Positions 1-6,358 of a stretch of DNA of 7,091 nucleotides are shown here, one piece after another. The notes beneath the pieces are model-generated. The model was not told the DNA's origin, searched no databases, and saw nothing but the letters and a program-made list of their open reading frames with translations. The number at the start of each line of letters is the position of its first letter. Positions within the stretch are counted from its first letter, which is position 1. Source of the DNA: Sediminibacterium sp. (GTDB taxonomy: Bacteria; Bacteroidota; Bacteroidia; Chitinophagales; Chitinophagaceae). The stretch is from contig JAQBNJ010000283.1 of assembly GCA_028288645.1 (NCBI GenBank), positions 1 to 7,091 on the forward strand, written 5' to 3'. The position numbers and the translations under genes are program-made.

Positions 1-915
1 GTGGCTTTCATCAACAACCATGCTGCGAACACCGTAATACTTGGCGCGCATTATGATCATTTAGGATTTGGAGAAGATAAAAATGCGTTGGATACCGGTC
101 ATCTCATTCACAATGGCGCAGATGATAATGCAAGCGGCACCGCAGCGTTGATAGAACTCGCCCGTATGTTGAAGAAAAATGCGCCGGCGCATAATAATTA
201 CCTCATCATTAATTTTTCAGGAGAAGAACTGGGTTTGTTTGGCAGTAAATACTGGACCGAACATCCCACAACTGTTATCACACCCAACTATATGATCAAT
301 ATGGATATGGTGGGGCGATACGATACTTCTCACAAACTGAACATCGGCGGGTTTGGAACATCGCCTGTTTGGGGTGAAGTGTTGACCGCAGAAAAAAATA
401 ACCTCGCCTTAAAATTCGACAGCACCGGCAGCGGCCCGAGTGATCATGCAACTTTTTACAGAAAAGATATCCCTGTGATGTTCTTATTTACCGGCAGTCA
501 CAGCGATTACCACAAAGCAACCGATGACTGGAACAAGATCAATTACAATGGAGAGAAGGATATTGTAAAATGGGTGTACCATATTATTGAACTGGCAGAT
601 AACAAAGGAAAATTTGCGTTCACCAAAACCAACGACCCGCAACCCGGTGGCAGCAGGGCTTTCAGGGTAACGCTGGGTGTGATGCCTGATTATGGATTTA
701 GCGGAACGGGGATGCGGATAGATGGCGTTAGTCCCGGTAAACTGGCAGAAAAAGCCGGTCTGCAAACAGGCGATGTTCTATTGCAGTTGGGAGAGTATAA
801 ATTTGTAGACGTAAAAAGTTACAGCGATGTGCTCAGCAAATTCAACAAAGGCGATAAAGCACAGTTGCGGATCAAAAGAGGAAACGAAGAGAAGGTATTT
901 GATATCGTATTCTAA
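1..915 (+). CDS. M28-family zinc aminopeptidase with C-terminal PDZ domain (5' partial)
   Basis: This is the C-terminal 304 residues of a metallopeptidase that would cleave peptides with a two-zinc centre, probably in the periplasm or at the cell surface. Visible M28 signatures, numbered from the window edge, are GAHYDH (His17, zinc ligand), GADDNASG (Asp41, bridging), SGEELGLFGS (Glu75 catalytic, Glu76 ligand), NMDMVG (Asp102) and SDYHKATDD (His171). The full metal-binding set is therefore present. Residues about 220-304 look like a PDZ domain, with a GVSPGKLAEKAGLQTGDVLL stretch typical of bacterial PDZ modules. The frame is open at base 1, and the first codon (GTG) falls inside the peptidase domain before its first ligand, so the real start, signal peptide and any PA-type insert lie outside the window. 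The next gene begins 12 bases downstream on the same strand, suggesting co-transcription. The family call is firm; substrate is unknown. Confidence 0.93.
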   Translation: MAFINNHAANTVILGAHYDHLGFGEDKNALDTGHLIHNGADDNASGTAALIELARMLKKNAPAHNNYLIINFSGEELGLFGSKYWTEHPTTVITPNYMINMDMVGRYDTSHKLNIGGFGTSPVWGEVLTAEKNNLALKFDSTGSGPSDHATFYRKDIPVMFLFTGSHSDYHKATDDWNKINYNGEKDIVKWVYHIIELADNKGKFAFTKTNDPQPGGSRAFRVTLGVMPDYGFSGTGMRIDGVSPGKLAEKAGLQTGDVLLQLGEYKFVDVKSYSDVLSKFNKGDKAQLRIKRGNEEKVFDIVF

Positions 916-927
916 CCGGCCACCTAA

Positions 928-1362
928 ATGAAACTACGCCTCAATGTAGACGAACTGAACGACGACTTCTTTGAAGAGACGCGTTTATTGGGCATTACGG
1001 CGCCGGTAAAGAACTACCAGTTCTGCCTGCAGTTGAATAACCAGTTGGGTTATGATTTCAGGCTCAATTCAGATATTGAAATTCATCTCAGGAAAAAAGA
1101 CCGCAGTTATTATTTTTCTGTTTACCAATCCAGCGAACCCAATAGTTTTTTAACGCATTACCTTTACCATAACCAGTTTGATGGAGAATACCTCTTACCA
1201 GAATTCAAACACATGGATTTTTTATGGCTCATGAAGGGCGACCTGGTAGATGAGGATAAATGCGACTGGATAAAACAGGCCGTAAAAAGCCTGAACGGAG
1301 TACAATTAGTGGCAGAACTAACCAATGAGCAGATAAAGAACAAAGGCAATATGGTCTTCTAA
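928..1362 (+). CDS. IPExxxVDY family protein
   Basis: This 144-residue cytoplasmic protein belongs to a small Bacteroidota family named after a central motif. Here the motif is a conservative variant at residues 90-98, LPEFKHMDF (Ile to Leu, Val to Met, Tyr to Phe). The N-terminal half also fits the family: an acidic start, then an LLGITAPVKNYQFCLQLN stretch (residues 20-37) matching the usual G-I-[ST]-x-x-x-x-D/N-Y-x-x-C-x-x-L-N pattern. No signal peptide, membrane segment or catalytic motif is visible, and the family has no established biochemical role that I know of. The ATG at 928 follows the peptidase stop by 12 bases, with a TAA directly before it and no clear Shine-Dalgarno sequence, as is common in this phylum. 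In many flavobacteria I recall this family beside fatty-acid and pyruvate kinase genes; here it follows a peptidase, so context does not help. Confidence 0.85.
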   Translation: MKLRLNVDELNDDFFEETRLLGITAPVKNYQFCLQLNNQLGYDFRLNSDIEIHLRKKDRSYYFSVYQSSEPNSFLTHYLYHNQFDGEYLLPEFKHMDFLWLMKGDLVDEDKCDWIKQAVKSLNGVQLVAELTNEQIKNKGNMVF

Positions 1363-1368
1363 CGTCCA

Positions 1369-1383
1369 CCCCCCTAAAGGGGG
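1369..1383. repeat. C-run/G-run hairpin in the spacer before the dehydratase
   Basis: A perfect 5-bp stem, CCCCC (1370-1374) with GGGGG (1379-1383), closes a four-base TAAA loop seven bases after the preceding stop codon. It could act as a transcription pause or weak terminator between the IPExxxVDY gene and the dehydratase, although no T-run follows on either strand. C/G-run palindromes of this sort are frequent in spacers of related genomes, so it may simply be a dispersed element. Confidence 0.45.
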
Positions 1384-1400
1384 AGTTCGAACAGCGGATC

Positions 1401-1426
1401 AATTTCTAAATTTCCCAATTTCTAAA
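1401..1426. repeat. 10-base direct repeat AATTTCTAAA
   Basis: AATTTCTAAA occurs at 1401-1410 and again at 1417-1426, separated by TTTCCC. A related string, CAATTCTCAATTTCC, occurs at 1746-1760 in the next spacer. This is low-complexity spacer sequence of a kind I associate with Chitinophagaceae-like genomes; no function is indicated. Confidence 0.5.
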
Positions 1427-1443
1427 TCCAAAATAATAAAGCC

Positions 1444-1674
1444 ATGTGGACCGAAAAAAACAACACCCTCTACCAAAAATTCACCTTCAAAGATTTTTCT
1501 GAAGCATTTGCTTTTATGACAAGGGTTGCGCTGGAAGCAGAAAAAATGAACCATCATCCCGTGTGGACGAATGTATGGAACACCGTAGAGATCTCATTGA
1601 ATACGCATGATGCGGGTGATATCATTACAGATAAAGACCACAAGCTCGCGAAAAAAATAGATGGATTATTATAA
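1444..1674 (+). CDS. phhB: 4a-hydroxytetrahydrobiopterin dehydratase (pterin-4a-carbinolamine dehydratase), short form
   Basis: This 76-residue protein should dehydrate 4a-hydroxytetrahydrobiopterin, recycling the pterin cofactor of aromatic amino-acid hydroxylases; a moonlighting role in pterin or molybdopterin metabolism is possible. The family motif [EDKH]-x3-H-[HN]-[PCS]-x5,6-[YWF]-x9-[HW]-x8,15-D is matched completely: Glu33, His37, His38, Pro39, Trp45, His55 and Asp65. His37, His38 and His55 have the same spacing as the catalytic histidines of the mammalian enzyme. It is shorter than the usual 95-110 residues and lacks most of the N-terminal segment, but an in-frame TAA at 1423-1425 with no start between it and 1444 shows that the gene really begins here. 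No Shine-Dalgarno sequence is seen. It converges on selD. No phenylalanine hydroxylase gene is in the window, so the physiological substrate is not settled. Confidence 0.9.
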   Translation: MWTEKNNTLYQKFTFKDFSEAFAFMTRVALEAEKMNHHPVWTNVWNTVEISLNTHDAGDIITDKDHKLAKKIDGLL

Positions 1675-1680
1675 AGCCAT

Positions 1681-1805
1681 CCCCTGTGAAACTCTGTGAT
1701 TTCTGTGTCTCTGTGGTAAAGTCTTCGCTTCGACAAAAAAGTTTGCAATTCTCAATTTCCTTTTTTTCACCACAGAGACACTGAGCGCACGGAGTTACAC
1801 AGAGG
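1681..1805. repeat. Large imperfect palindrome of CACAGAG-type units in the convergent spacer
   Basis: The left arm (1681-1720) and the reverse complement of the right arm (1766-1805) match at 32 of 40 positions, including a block of 11 identical bases containing ACCACAGAGAC. The 45-base centre holds A/T-rich sequence. Each arm is itself built from CTCTGTG/TCTGTGT-like repeats. It lies between the dehydratase stop and the selD stop, so transcripts from either side could fold it; a two-way terminator is a reasonable inference, although no classic T-run follows. CACAGAG-rich repeats are seen dispersed in many bacterial genomes, so a mobile or REP-like origin is also possible. Confidence 0.7.
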
Positions 1806-1807
1806 GC

Positions 1808-2857
1808 TCATTTAACGGTAATTGTCTTTTCGGATTGAGAGATCATTGTGCCGATAGGTTCAATAAAATCAATCAATCCAAAATTCTTCAATACTTCCTG
1901 CACTTCACTAACAGAACCTGGATCAACTGCAATTAATAATCCTCCATTTGTCTGCGGATCGGGCAGAATGGTGAATGCTTCCATCACATTAACACCCGGC
2001 GCAAAACCAACTTTACTGCTATACCCGTTCCAGTTACGATAAGTAGCATCGGGAATAATGCGCTGTGGCAAGTATTCTTTAGCTGCAGCAAGTATGGGAA
2101 TGCTGTTATAGATCAATTCGGCACTAAGCCCGCTTCCTTCTGCCATTTCTATCAAATGCCCGAGCAGGCCGAAGCCTGTAACATCCGTCATGGCGTGAAC
2201 GCCGGCTATCTTTCCCAATGCTTCACCTGCTTTGTTCAATGAGCTTAGCTGCGTAAGCATCAATGCAAGATGTTCGTCTTTTAATACTTCTCTTTTTTGA
2301 GCAGTTGATAAAATACCAACACCAATTGGCTTGGTTAGAAATAACAGGTCGCCTTGTTTTGCAGTGTTATTCTGTTTCAGGTTTACTATATCAACTAGGC
2401 CATTCACCGCTAAACCGAAAATGGGTTCCGGCGTATCAATGCTATGGCCGCCTGCCAGGGGTATTCCTGCTTCGGCGCAAACCTGGCGGGCGCCTTCCAG
2501 AACCTGTTGTGCAAGTTCGGCAGACAATTTCTCAACCGGCCAGCCTAATATCGCGATAGCGAGAATGGGTTTCCCGCCCATGGCATATACATCACTGATG
2601 GCATTGGCGCTCGCAATTTTTCCGAATGCAAATGCATCGTCTACGATCGGGGTAAAAAAATCTGTGGTACTGATCAGCGCCGTTCCATTTCCAAGATCAT
2701 ACACGGCCGCATCGTCTTTACTGCTATTGCCTACCAGCAATTGTTTATGATCAGTTACCTGCGAATTGCTTTGCAATATTTTATCAAGAACAGCAGGCGC
2801 GATCTTGCATCCACAACCGGCGCCATGTGAGAATTGAGTGAGCTTTACAGTATCCAT
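1808..2857 (-). CDS. selD: Selenide, water dikinase (selenophosphate synthetase)
   Basis: SelD makes selenophosphate from selenide and ATP, the selenium donor for selenocysteine-tRNA and for 2-selenouridine in tRNA. The 349-residue length is normal. The N-terminal active-site loop HGAGCGCK (residues 11-18) is intact: Cys15 and Lys18 correspond to E. coli Cys17 and Lys20. The active-site residue is cysteine, so the gene needs no selenocysteine decoding. Further conserved parts are KDDAAVYDLG (47-56), STTDFFTPIVDD (63-74, metal and nucleotide binding), LAGGHSID (134-141), MTDVTGFGLLGH (223-234) and PDPQTNGGLL (299-308). The start is the first ATG; the next Met is at residue 93. A CAGGAG directly abuts the ATG, too close to be a standard ribosome site. 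The stop is TGA. No selA, selB, tRNA-Sec or mnmH gene is nearby, so the use of the product cannot be decided here. Confidence 0.97.
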   Translation of the reverse strand: MDTVKLTQFSHGAGCGCKIAPAVLDKILQSNSQVTDHKQLLVGNSSKDDAAVYDLGNGTALISTTDFFTPIVDDAFAFGKIASANAISDVYAMGGKPILAIAILGWPVEKLSAELAQQVLEGARQVCAEAGIPLAGGHSIDTPEPIFGLAVNGLVDIVNLKQNNTAKQGDLLFLTKPIGVGILSTAQKREVLKDEHLALMLTQLSSLNKAGEALGKIAGVHAMTDVTGFGLLGHLIEMAEGSGLSAELIYNSIPILAAAKEYLPQRIIPDATYRNWNGYSSKVGFAPGVNVMEAFTILPDPQTNGGLLIAVDPGSVSEVQEVLKNFGLIDFIEPIGTMISQSEKTITVK

Positions 2858-2884
2858 CTCCTGAATTAAAATAAAATGATGACT

Positions 2885-2893
2885 GCAAAGTAC
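2885..2893 (-). promoter_or_regulatory. Possible selD -7 promoter element
   Basis: On the minus strand the sequence reads GTACTTTGC, 27 bases before the selD ATG. It resembles the Bacteroidota -7 consensus TAnnTTTG but has one base too few between TA and TTTG, and no clear -33 TTTG is visible upstream. Position is right for a short leader of about 20 bases. This is a weak pattern match only. Confidence 0.3.
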
Positions 2894-2937
2894 AATGGAA
2901 TAGGAAATATGCGGCGGGATAGTATATAAATGAAGAA

Positions 2938-2956
2938 AGCTGCAGTTGATGCAGCT
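2938..2956. repeat. Perfect 7-bp hairpin AGCTGCA/TGCAGCT
   Basis: AGCTGCA (2938-2944) pairs exactly with TGCAGCT (2950-2956) around a five-base loop. On the minus strand the stem is followed by TTCTTCATTTATA, which is moderately T-rich and would resemble a weak terminator for any transcript entering selD from upstream. On the plus strand no T-run follows. Confidence 0.5.
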
Positions 2957-2960
2957 CTCT

Positions 2961-3005
2961 TACCCCCAATTATTACTGATAAAGTAATGCATGTAATTTG
3001 GGGTA
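2961..3005. repeat. Nested palindrome, 11 of 12 outer pairs plus an inner 5-bp stem
   Basis: TACCCCCAATTA (2961-2972) pairs with TAATTTGGGGTA (2994-3005) with a single mismatch (C2967 against T2999). Inside it, ATTAC (2972-2976) pairs with GTAAT (2984-2988) around TGATAAA; base 2972 can join either stem. It lies four bases after the previous hairpin, so the two form a 68-base structured block. It could be a protein-binding operator, an RNA leader structure or part of a terminator. Confidence 0.5.
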
Positions 3006-3166
3006 TAAAAGAACCGCATTTTATAGTTTTCTACCGAAACCCTCTTTTATTTCATGAAGCGGGCTTGTTTGTTTATCAAGAACCTCTGCAATATCTCCGC
3101 CTTTCATATTTGAGTAAGGGTTTTGAACAGATGGGCCCAGTTATCATAAATCACAACCAACTTCAC

Positions 3167-3189
3167 CCCGCTCACCTGCGCTTAGCGGG
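3167..3189. repeat. GC-rich hairpin CCCGCT/AGCGGG
   Basis: CCCGCT (3167-3172) pairs with AGCGGG (3184-3189) around an 11-base loop, in a locally GC-rich island (about 3165-3194) within otherwise AT-rich spacer. The abrupt composition change makes it stand out. No T-run follows on either strand, so a terminator role is not supported. Confidence 0.4.
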
Positions 3190-3229
3190 CGGGGAGAACA
3201 TGCGACCAGGAGTTATCATAGAGATATTC

Positions 3230-3246
3230 GTTATATATTTAATAAC
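3230..3246. repeat. Small AT-rich palindrome GTTAT/ATAAC upstream of the kinase
   Basis: GTTAT (3230-3234) and ATAAC (3242-3246) are exact inverted copies around a 7-base centre, about 60 bases before the kinase start and just upstream of the weak -7-like TAACTTTA. The position suits an operator half-site pair, but such a short AT-rich palindrome can arise by chance. Confidence 0.25.
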
Positions 3247-3307
3247 AGCCATTAACTTTAAAATCCAATACATTGATAAAATAGAGGATTACCGCAAAAT
3301 AACCTGC

Positions 3308-6271
3308 ATGCGAATTATTATTGTAACGATTGGTGTCTTGTTTTTATCTGCTGCTTACGGACAATATCCATATGTAAAGAAGATCGGTTTTCCCGAGCAA
3401 CTCCCCACGCAGGTTGTTTACGATATGCTTACCGACAGTAAAGGTTATATATGGCTTGGTACGGATAAAGGGTTATACAGGTTCAATGGCAGAACTTTCC
3501 AGCCGGTGCCTTTTAACAACACATCATCAAAAGGAGTGAGTTACCTGCAGGAAGATGACAAGGGCGTTATCTGGTGCATGAACTTTCACAACCAGTCTTT
3601 TTATCTGCATAAGGATACGCTTAGAAGATTTGAAGTAGACGACAACATCCTTCGTGAACTGCCTACCTTCCTTAATATGGTGGTGGGCCCGAGTTATGTA
3701 TGGTTAAATACGTTCAGTAATATCTATAAGTTTGATAAGACAACACGTAAACTGTTGTACGACGTAACACTGCCTTATCTGGCCGAACAGATCACATCTT
3801 CGGTACGGAACGGCGATAAATTTTATGCATTAACACCAGGCGGCTACCTTTTTTCAGACAGCGAAAAGAACACGTGGAAGAAAGTCGGGCAATCTTACGC
3901 TTATTGCAAATTCATCGAGCACGAAGGAAGTGTACTTTGTATAGGTTTTGCACGCGATCGTAACAAAGCTTTTGAGATCACAAATGGCCAGGTAAAAATG
4001 CTGCCTCCACCGAATCTTTCAAAAGAGATCTATATTTTTCAGGGAGCCTGTATCAACAATAATGAATACTGGCTCTGCACACAGTCCGGCGCATACAAGT
4101 GGAACAAAGAGACCGGCGAAACCCAGTGTTTCCTTCCCGATCAAAGGGTAACGGATGTTGTAAAAGACTACCAGGGAAATTATTGGTTCAGTACACTGGA
4201 TAACGGTGTGTTTGTCTGCTCATCCTTATACAATATCCTGCTGAAGCTATATGATGGTCAATTGCAGAATAATTTAACACGCCTGCTCGCGCTGCCCAAC
4301 GGTGAGATAGTAACAGGCAATAGCCAGGGTTCCATGGCAAAGCTTAACCTGGTAACAGGTCATGTATTAAAATACCAGATGGACTGGGAGCGGGAAACGG
4401 AGTTTCTTGCTTATGATTCGATCAGTAAGAATATTTTTTCTAACCGCGGTGTTTTTAAACCCGATCGGAAAGAACCGGTTGAGTTTATCGACTTCAGCAA
4501 AAGTGTAGGCAGGGATAAATTCGGCAACCTGGTAGTGGTCACGTTTAACAAGGGTATCGTACTGAATGATCATTTTGCATCGGATGAACGTGCCCCGCTG
4601 ATCAATTGCCCATTGTATAAAAACAGGCAGCAGGATTCGTTGAACGTTTTTATCAAACACAACGTTATGCTGATGGGCAAAAAAGGAATTTTACTGCTGA
4701 GAGGGAAAAGGGGGATCTGTTTTTTAAGTTCTATGGATAAAGACCGGTTCTGGATCGGATATGAAGATGACTTGTATGAATACCATTACGATGGAACCAT
4801 TAAGACACTTAAAGATGAGAACGGGAAGCCCGTGATAGCCCAATCCCTTCAGCAACAACTTGATGGTAGCCTCGTGGTAGGAACGACCACCAACGGCGTA
4901 ATGATCTTTGAGAAGGGAAAGATCAAAAAAAAGTACATCGATAAAAGCGGGCTCAGCAGCATGTATGTCCGGAAAGTATTGCGGCAGGATGATTATATAT
5001 GGGTGCTGACTGAAGCAGGTCTCGACCGCATTGATCTGAAAACTGGGATCATTACCAATTACCTCGAAGAGTACGGATTAAGCAATACGATCGTAAATGA
5101 TTTTATCATTGCCAACAGGAAAATACTGTTTGCAACACCATCGGGTATACTGGTACGCTACAATCTTCCACAAGGTTCTCATTTCGAGATCAAATTTCCC
5201 TTACTCAAAGCAACCAGCAACGGTAAGGAAGTGTTCGCCGGCAACAGCCTGCAGGGAGAAAACAGGGATATCGCTTTTTATTTTGAAGCGCTGCATTATT
5301 TATCAGCCACGGCTATGGTATACCAATACCGCTTGAAAGGGTTGGATACAGTGTGGCGAACAGCAAACAATTTCAGCAACCAGCTTTATTTTAATCAGCT
5401 TGCGCCGGGTAGTTACACTTTCGAGATAAAAGCACTAGCGGGACTGAATTATAAAAGTGCGATACGTAGTTTTTCTTTTACGGTGCCAAGGCTTTATTGG
5501 CAAAAAGCAGGATTTCTTATTCTTGCATTTGTATTTCTTACGCTGTTATTATTATTATTCCTGCGCCAATGGAAAAAGAGTTTATTGCGCCGTCAAAAAA
5601 TCAAAGAACAATTACTGAAAAGCCAACTGGTAGCCTTGCGCGCGCAAATGAATCCGCACTTTTTATATAATGTATTGAATACCGTTCAGGGCCTGGTATA
5701 TGGAAACCGTAAAACAGAAGCAGGCGAGTTGCTTGGTAATTTCAGTGACCTCATGCGGAAAACATTACATGCCAGCGATAAACAAGTATTACCACTGAAA
5801 GATGAGATCGAAAATATCCGTTTATACCTCGAACTTGAAAAAGCCCGCTTTGATGAAGGGTTCAGCTACAAAATTGATATTGCCAATATTGATGATCTTT
5901 CCTCCATTTATATTCCATCGCTCATGCTTCAGCCATTTGCAGAGAACTCGGTAAAACATGGATTAATGCATAAGCAGGGTAATAAAAAAGTAGAGATCCT
6001 TTTTGAGAAACACGCGGATGGGTTAAGGGTGATCATAGACGATAATGGTATCGGCCGATTACATTCTATGGAGATCAACCAGCGCAGCCATAACAAGCCG
6101 TTCAGTTTTGCAACAGTTGCCCTGAACGAGAGAATGAGCCTTTTTAACCGTTTATACAAACAAAAGATCACCTGCCGGATCATTGACAAAATAGATGAAA
6201 GACAGGAGTCACTTGGAACACGGATCGAACTATTTATCCCCGATTACAGTAGTGATCGGCATGCTTTATGA
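3308..6271 (+). CDS. Two-component sensor histidine kinase: periplasmic propeller, Y_Y_Y domain, LytS-type kinase
   Basis: This is a 987-residue membrane sensor kinase. Residues 1-18 form a Sec signal peptide (MRIIIVTIGVLFLSAAYG, likely cleaved before Gln19), which is why the start is placed at 3308; the frame stays open 126 codons further upstream, but without recognisable protein. The periplasmic part has two-component-regulator propeller repeats (VVYDMLTDSKGYIWLGTDKG at 36-55, a weaker copy near 77-93, and VVKDYQGNYWFSTLDNGVF at 284-302) and a Y_Y_Y domain at about 640-728. One membrane helix spans about 734-752. The cytoplasmic kinase has QMNPHFLYNVLNT with phospho-acceptor His784, the N-box QPFAENSVKHG (Asn880) and the ATP-binding DDNGIG (911-916). 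The lid follows a FSFAT...ER pattern rather than a glycine-rich one. Its partner regulator follows 87 bases later. Unlike hybrid (HTCS-type) systems it carries no receiver or DNA-binding domain. The ligand is unknown. Confidence 0.93.
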   Translation: MRIIIVTIGVLFLSAAYGQYPYVKKIGFPEQLPTQVVYDMLTDSKGYIWLGTDKGLYRFNGRTFQPVPFNNTSSKGVSYLQEDDKGVIWCMNFHNQSFYLHKDTLRRFEVDDNILRELPTFLNMVVGPSYVWLNTFSNIYKFDKTTRKLLYDVTLPYLAEQITSSVRNGDKFYALTPGGYLFSDSEKNTWKKVGQSYAYCKFIEHEGSVLCIGFARDRNKAFEITNGQVKMLPPPNLSKEIYIFQGACINNNEYWLCTQSGAYKWNKETGETQCFLPDQRVTDVVKDYQGNYWFSTLDNGVFVCSSLYNILLKLYDGQLQNNLTRLLALPNGEIVTGNSQGSMAKLNLVTGHVLKYQMDWERETEFLAYDSISKNIFSNRGVFKPDRKEPVEFIDFSKSVGRDKFGNLVVVTFNKGIVLNDHFASDERAPLINCPLYKNRQQDSLNVFIKHNVMLMGKKGILLLRGKRGICFLSSMDKDRFWIGYEDDLYEYHYDGTIKTLKDENGKPVIAQSLQQQLDGSLVVGTTTNGVMIFEKGKIKKKYIDKSGLSSMYVRKVLRQDDYIWVLTEAGLDRIDLKTGIITNYLEEYGLSNTIVNDFIIANRKILFATPSGILVRYNLPQGSHFEIKFPLLKATSNGKEVFAGNSLQGENRDIAFYFEALHYLSATAMVYQYRLKGLDTVWRTANNFSNQLYFNQLAPGSYTFEIKALAGLNYKSAIRSFSFTVPRLYWQKAGFLILAFVFLTLLLLLFLRQWKKSLLRRQKIKEQLLKSQLVALRAQMNPHFLYNVLNTVQGLVYGNRKTEAGELLGNFSDLMRKTLHASDKQVLPLKDEIENIRLYLELEKARFDEGFSYKIDIANIDDLSSIYIPSLMLQPFAENSVKHGLMHKQGNKKVEILFEKHADGLRVIIDDNGIGRLHSMEINQRSHNKPFSFATVALNERMSLFNRLYKQKITCRIIDKIDERQESLGTRIELFIPDYSSDRHAL

Positions 6272-6358
6272 AAAAAAAGAACAGTACCGTAACAGAAGCA
6301 GTGTCCGCAGCAAAAATATCTTTTACTGTTTCATAACTCAGGCTATCTTCGAAAGCTT

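Larger units (their letters stand above)
2858..3307. other. Divergent spacer between selD and the sensor kinase, no convincing gene
   Basis: This 450-base stretch separates two divergently transcribed genes and must hold both promoters. One plus-strand frame is open from 2930 straight into the kinase (126 codons before the likely kinase start), but the translation has no recognisable domain and would bury the signal peptide. On the minus strand only short pieces are open, for example a 28-codon ATG frame at 3107-3021. It contains several hairpins (listed separately), and the ten bases AGTTATCATA occur twice, at 3139-3148 and 3211-3220. A weak -7-like TAACTTTA lies at 3253-3260, 47 bases before the kinase ATG. 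The stretch could hold a regulatory leader, a small RNA, or the remains of a dead gene or dispersed repeat; sequence alone does not decide. Confidence 0.5.

Noticed and set aside
1..3. GTG at the first base as the start of the peptidase gene
   Set aside because: The peptidase domain is already under way at base 1 and lacks the N-terminal part and signal peptide expected for the family, so the gene is cut by the window edge.
1681..1805. CRISPR-like array from the repeated CACAGAG units
   Set aside because: The units are short, uneven and arranged as an inverted pair; there are no regular spacers of constant length.
2263..2750. Plus-strand open frames of about 100-140 codons opposite selD
   Set aside because: They overlap a fully conserved selD on the other strand and show no family features, so they are antisense shadows.
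2930..3307. Treating 2930 as the kinase start codon
   Set aside because: A clear Sec signal peptide begins at the ATG at 3308; a 126-residue extension with no domain in front of it would block export of the propeller.
6071..6160. Loss of the glycine-rich ATP lid in the kinase, suggesting an inactive enzyme
   Set aside because: A FSFAT...ER pattern at this place is, as far as I recall, a usual variant in Bacteroidota LytS-type kinases, and the His, Asn and DDNGIG elements are all intact.
5929..6189. Minus-strand open frame opposite the kinase catalytic domain
   Set aside because: It is antisense to the conserved N-box and ATP-binding region; its residues mirror that coding constraint and no domain is visible.
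6344..6351. TATCTTCG just before the regulator as a separate promoter
   Set aside because: It would place transcription start almost at the ATG and lacks a -33 element; read-through from the kinase is simpler.
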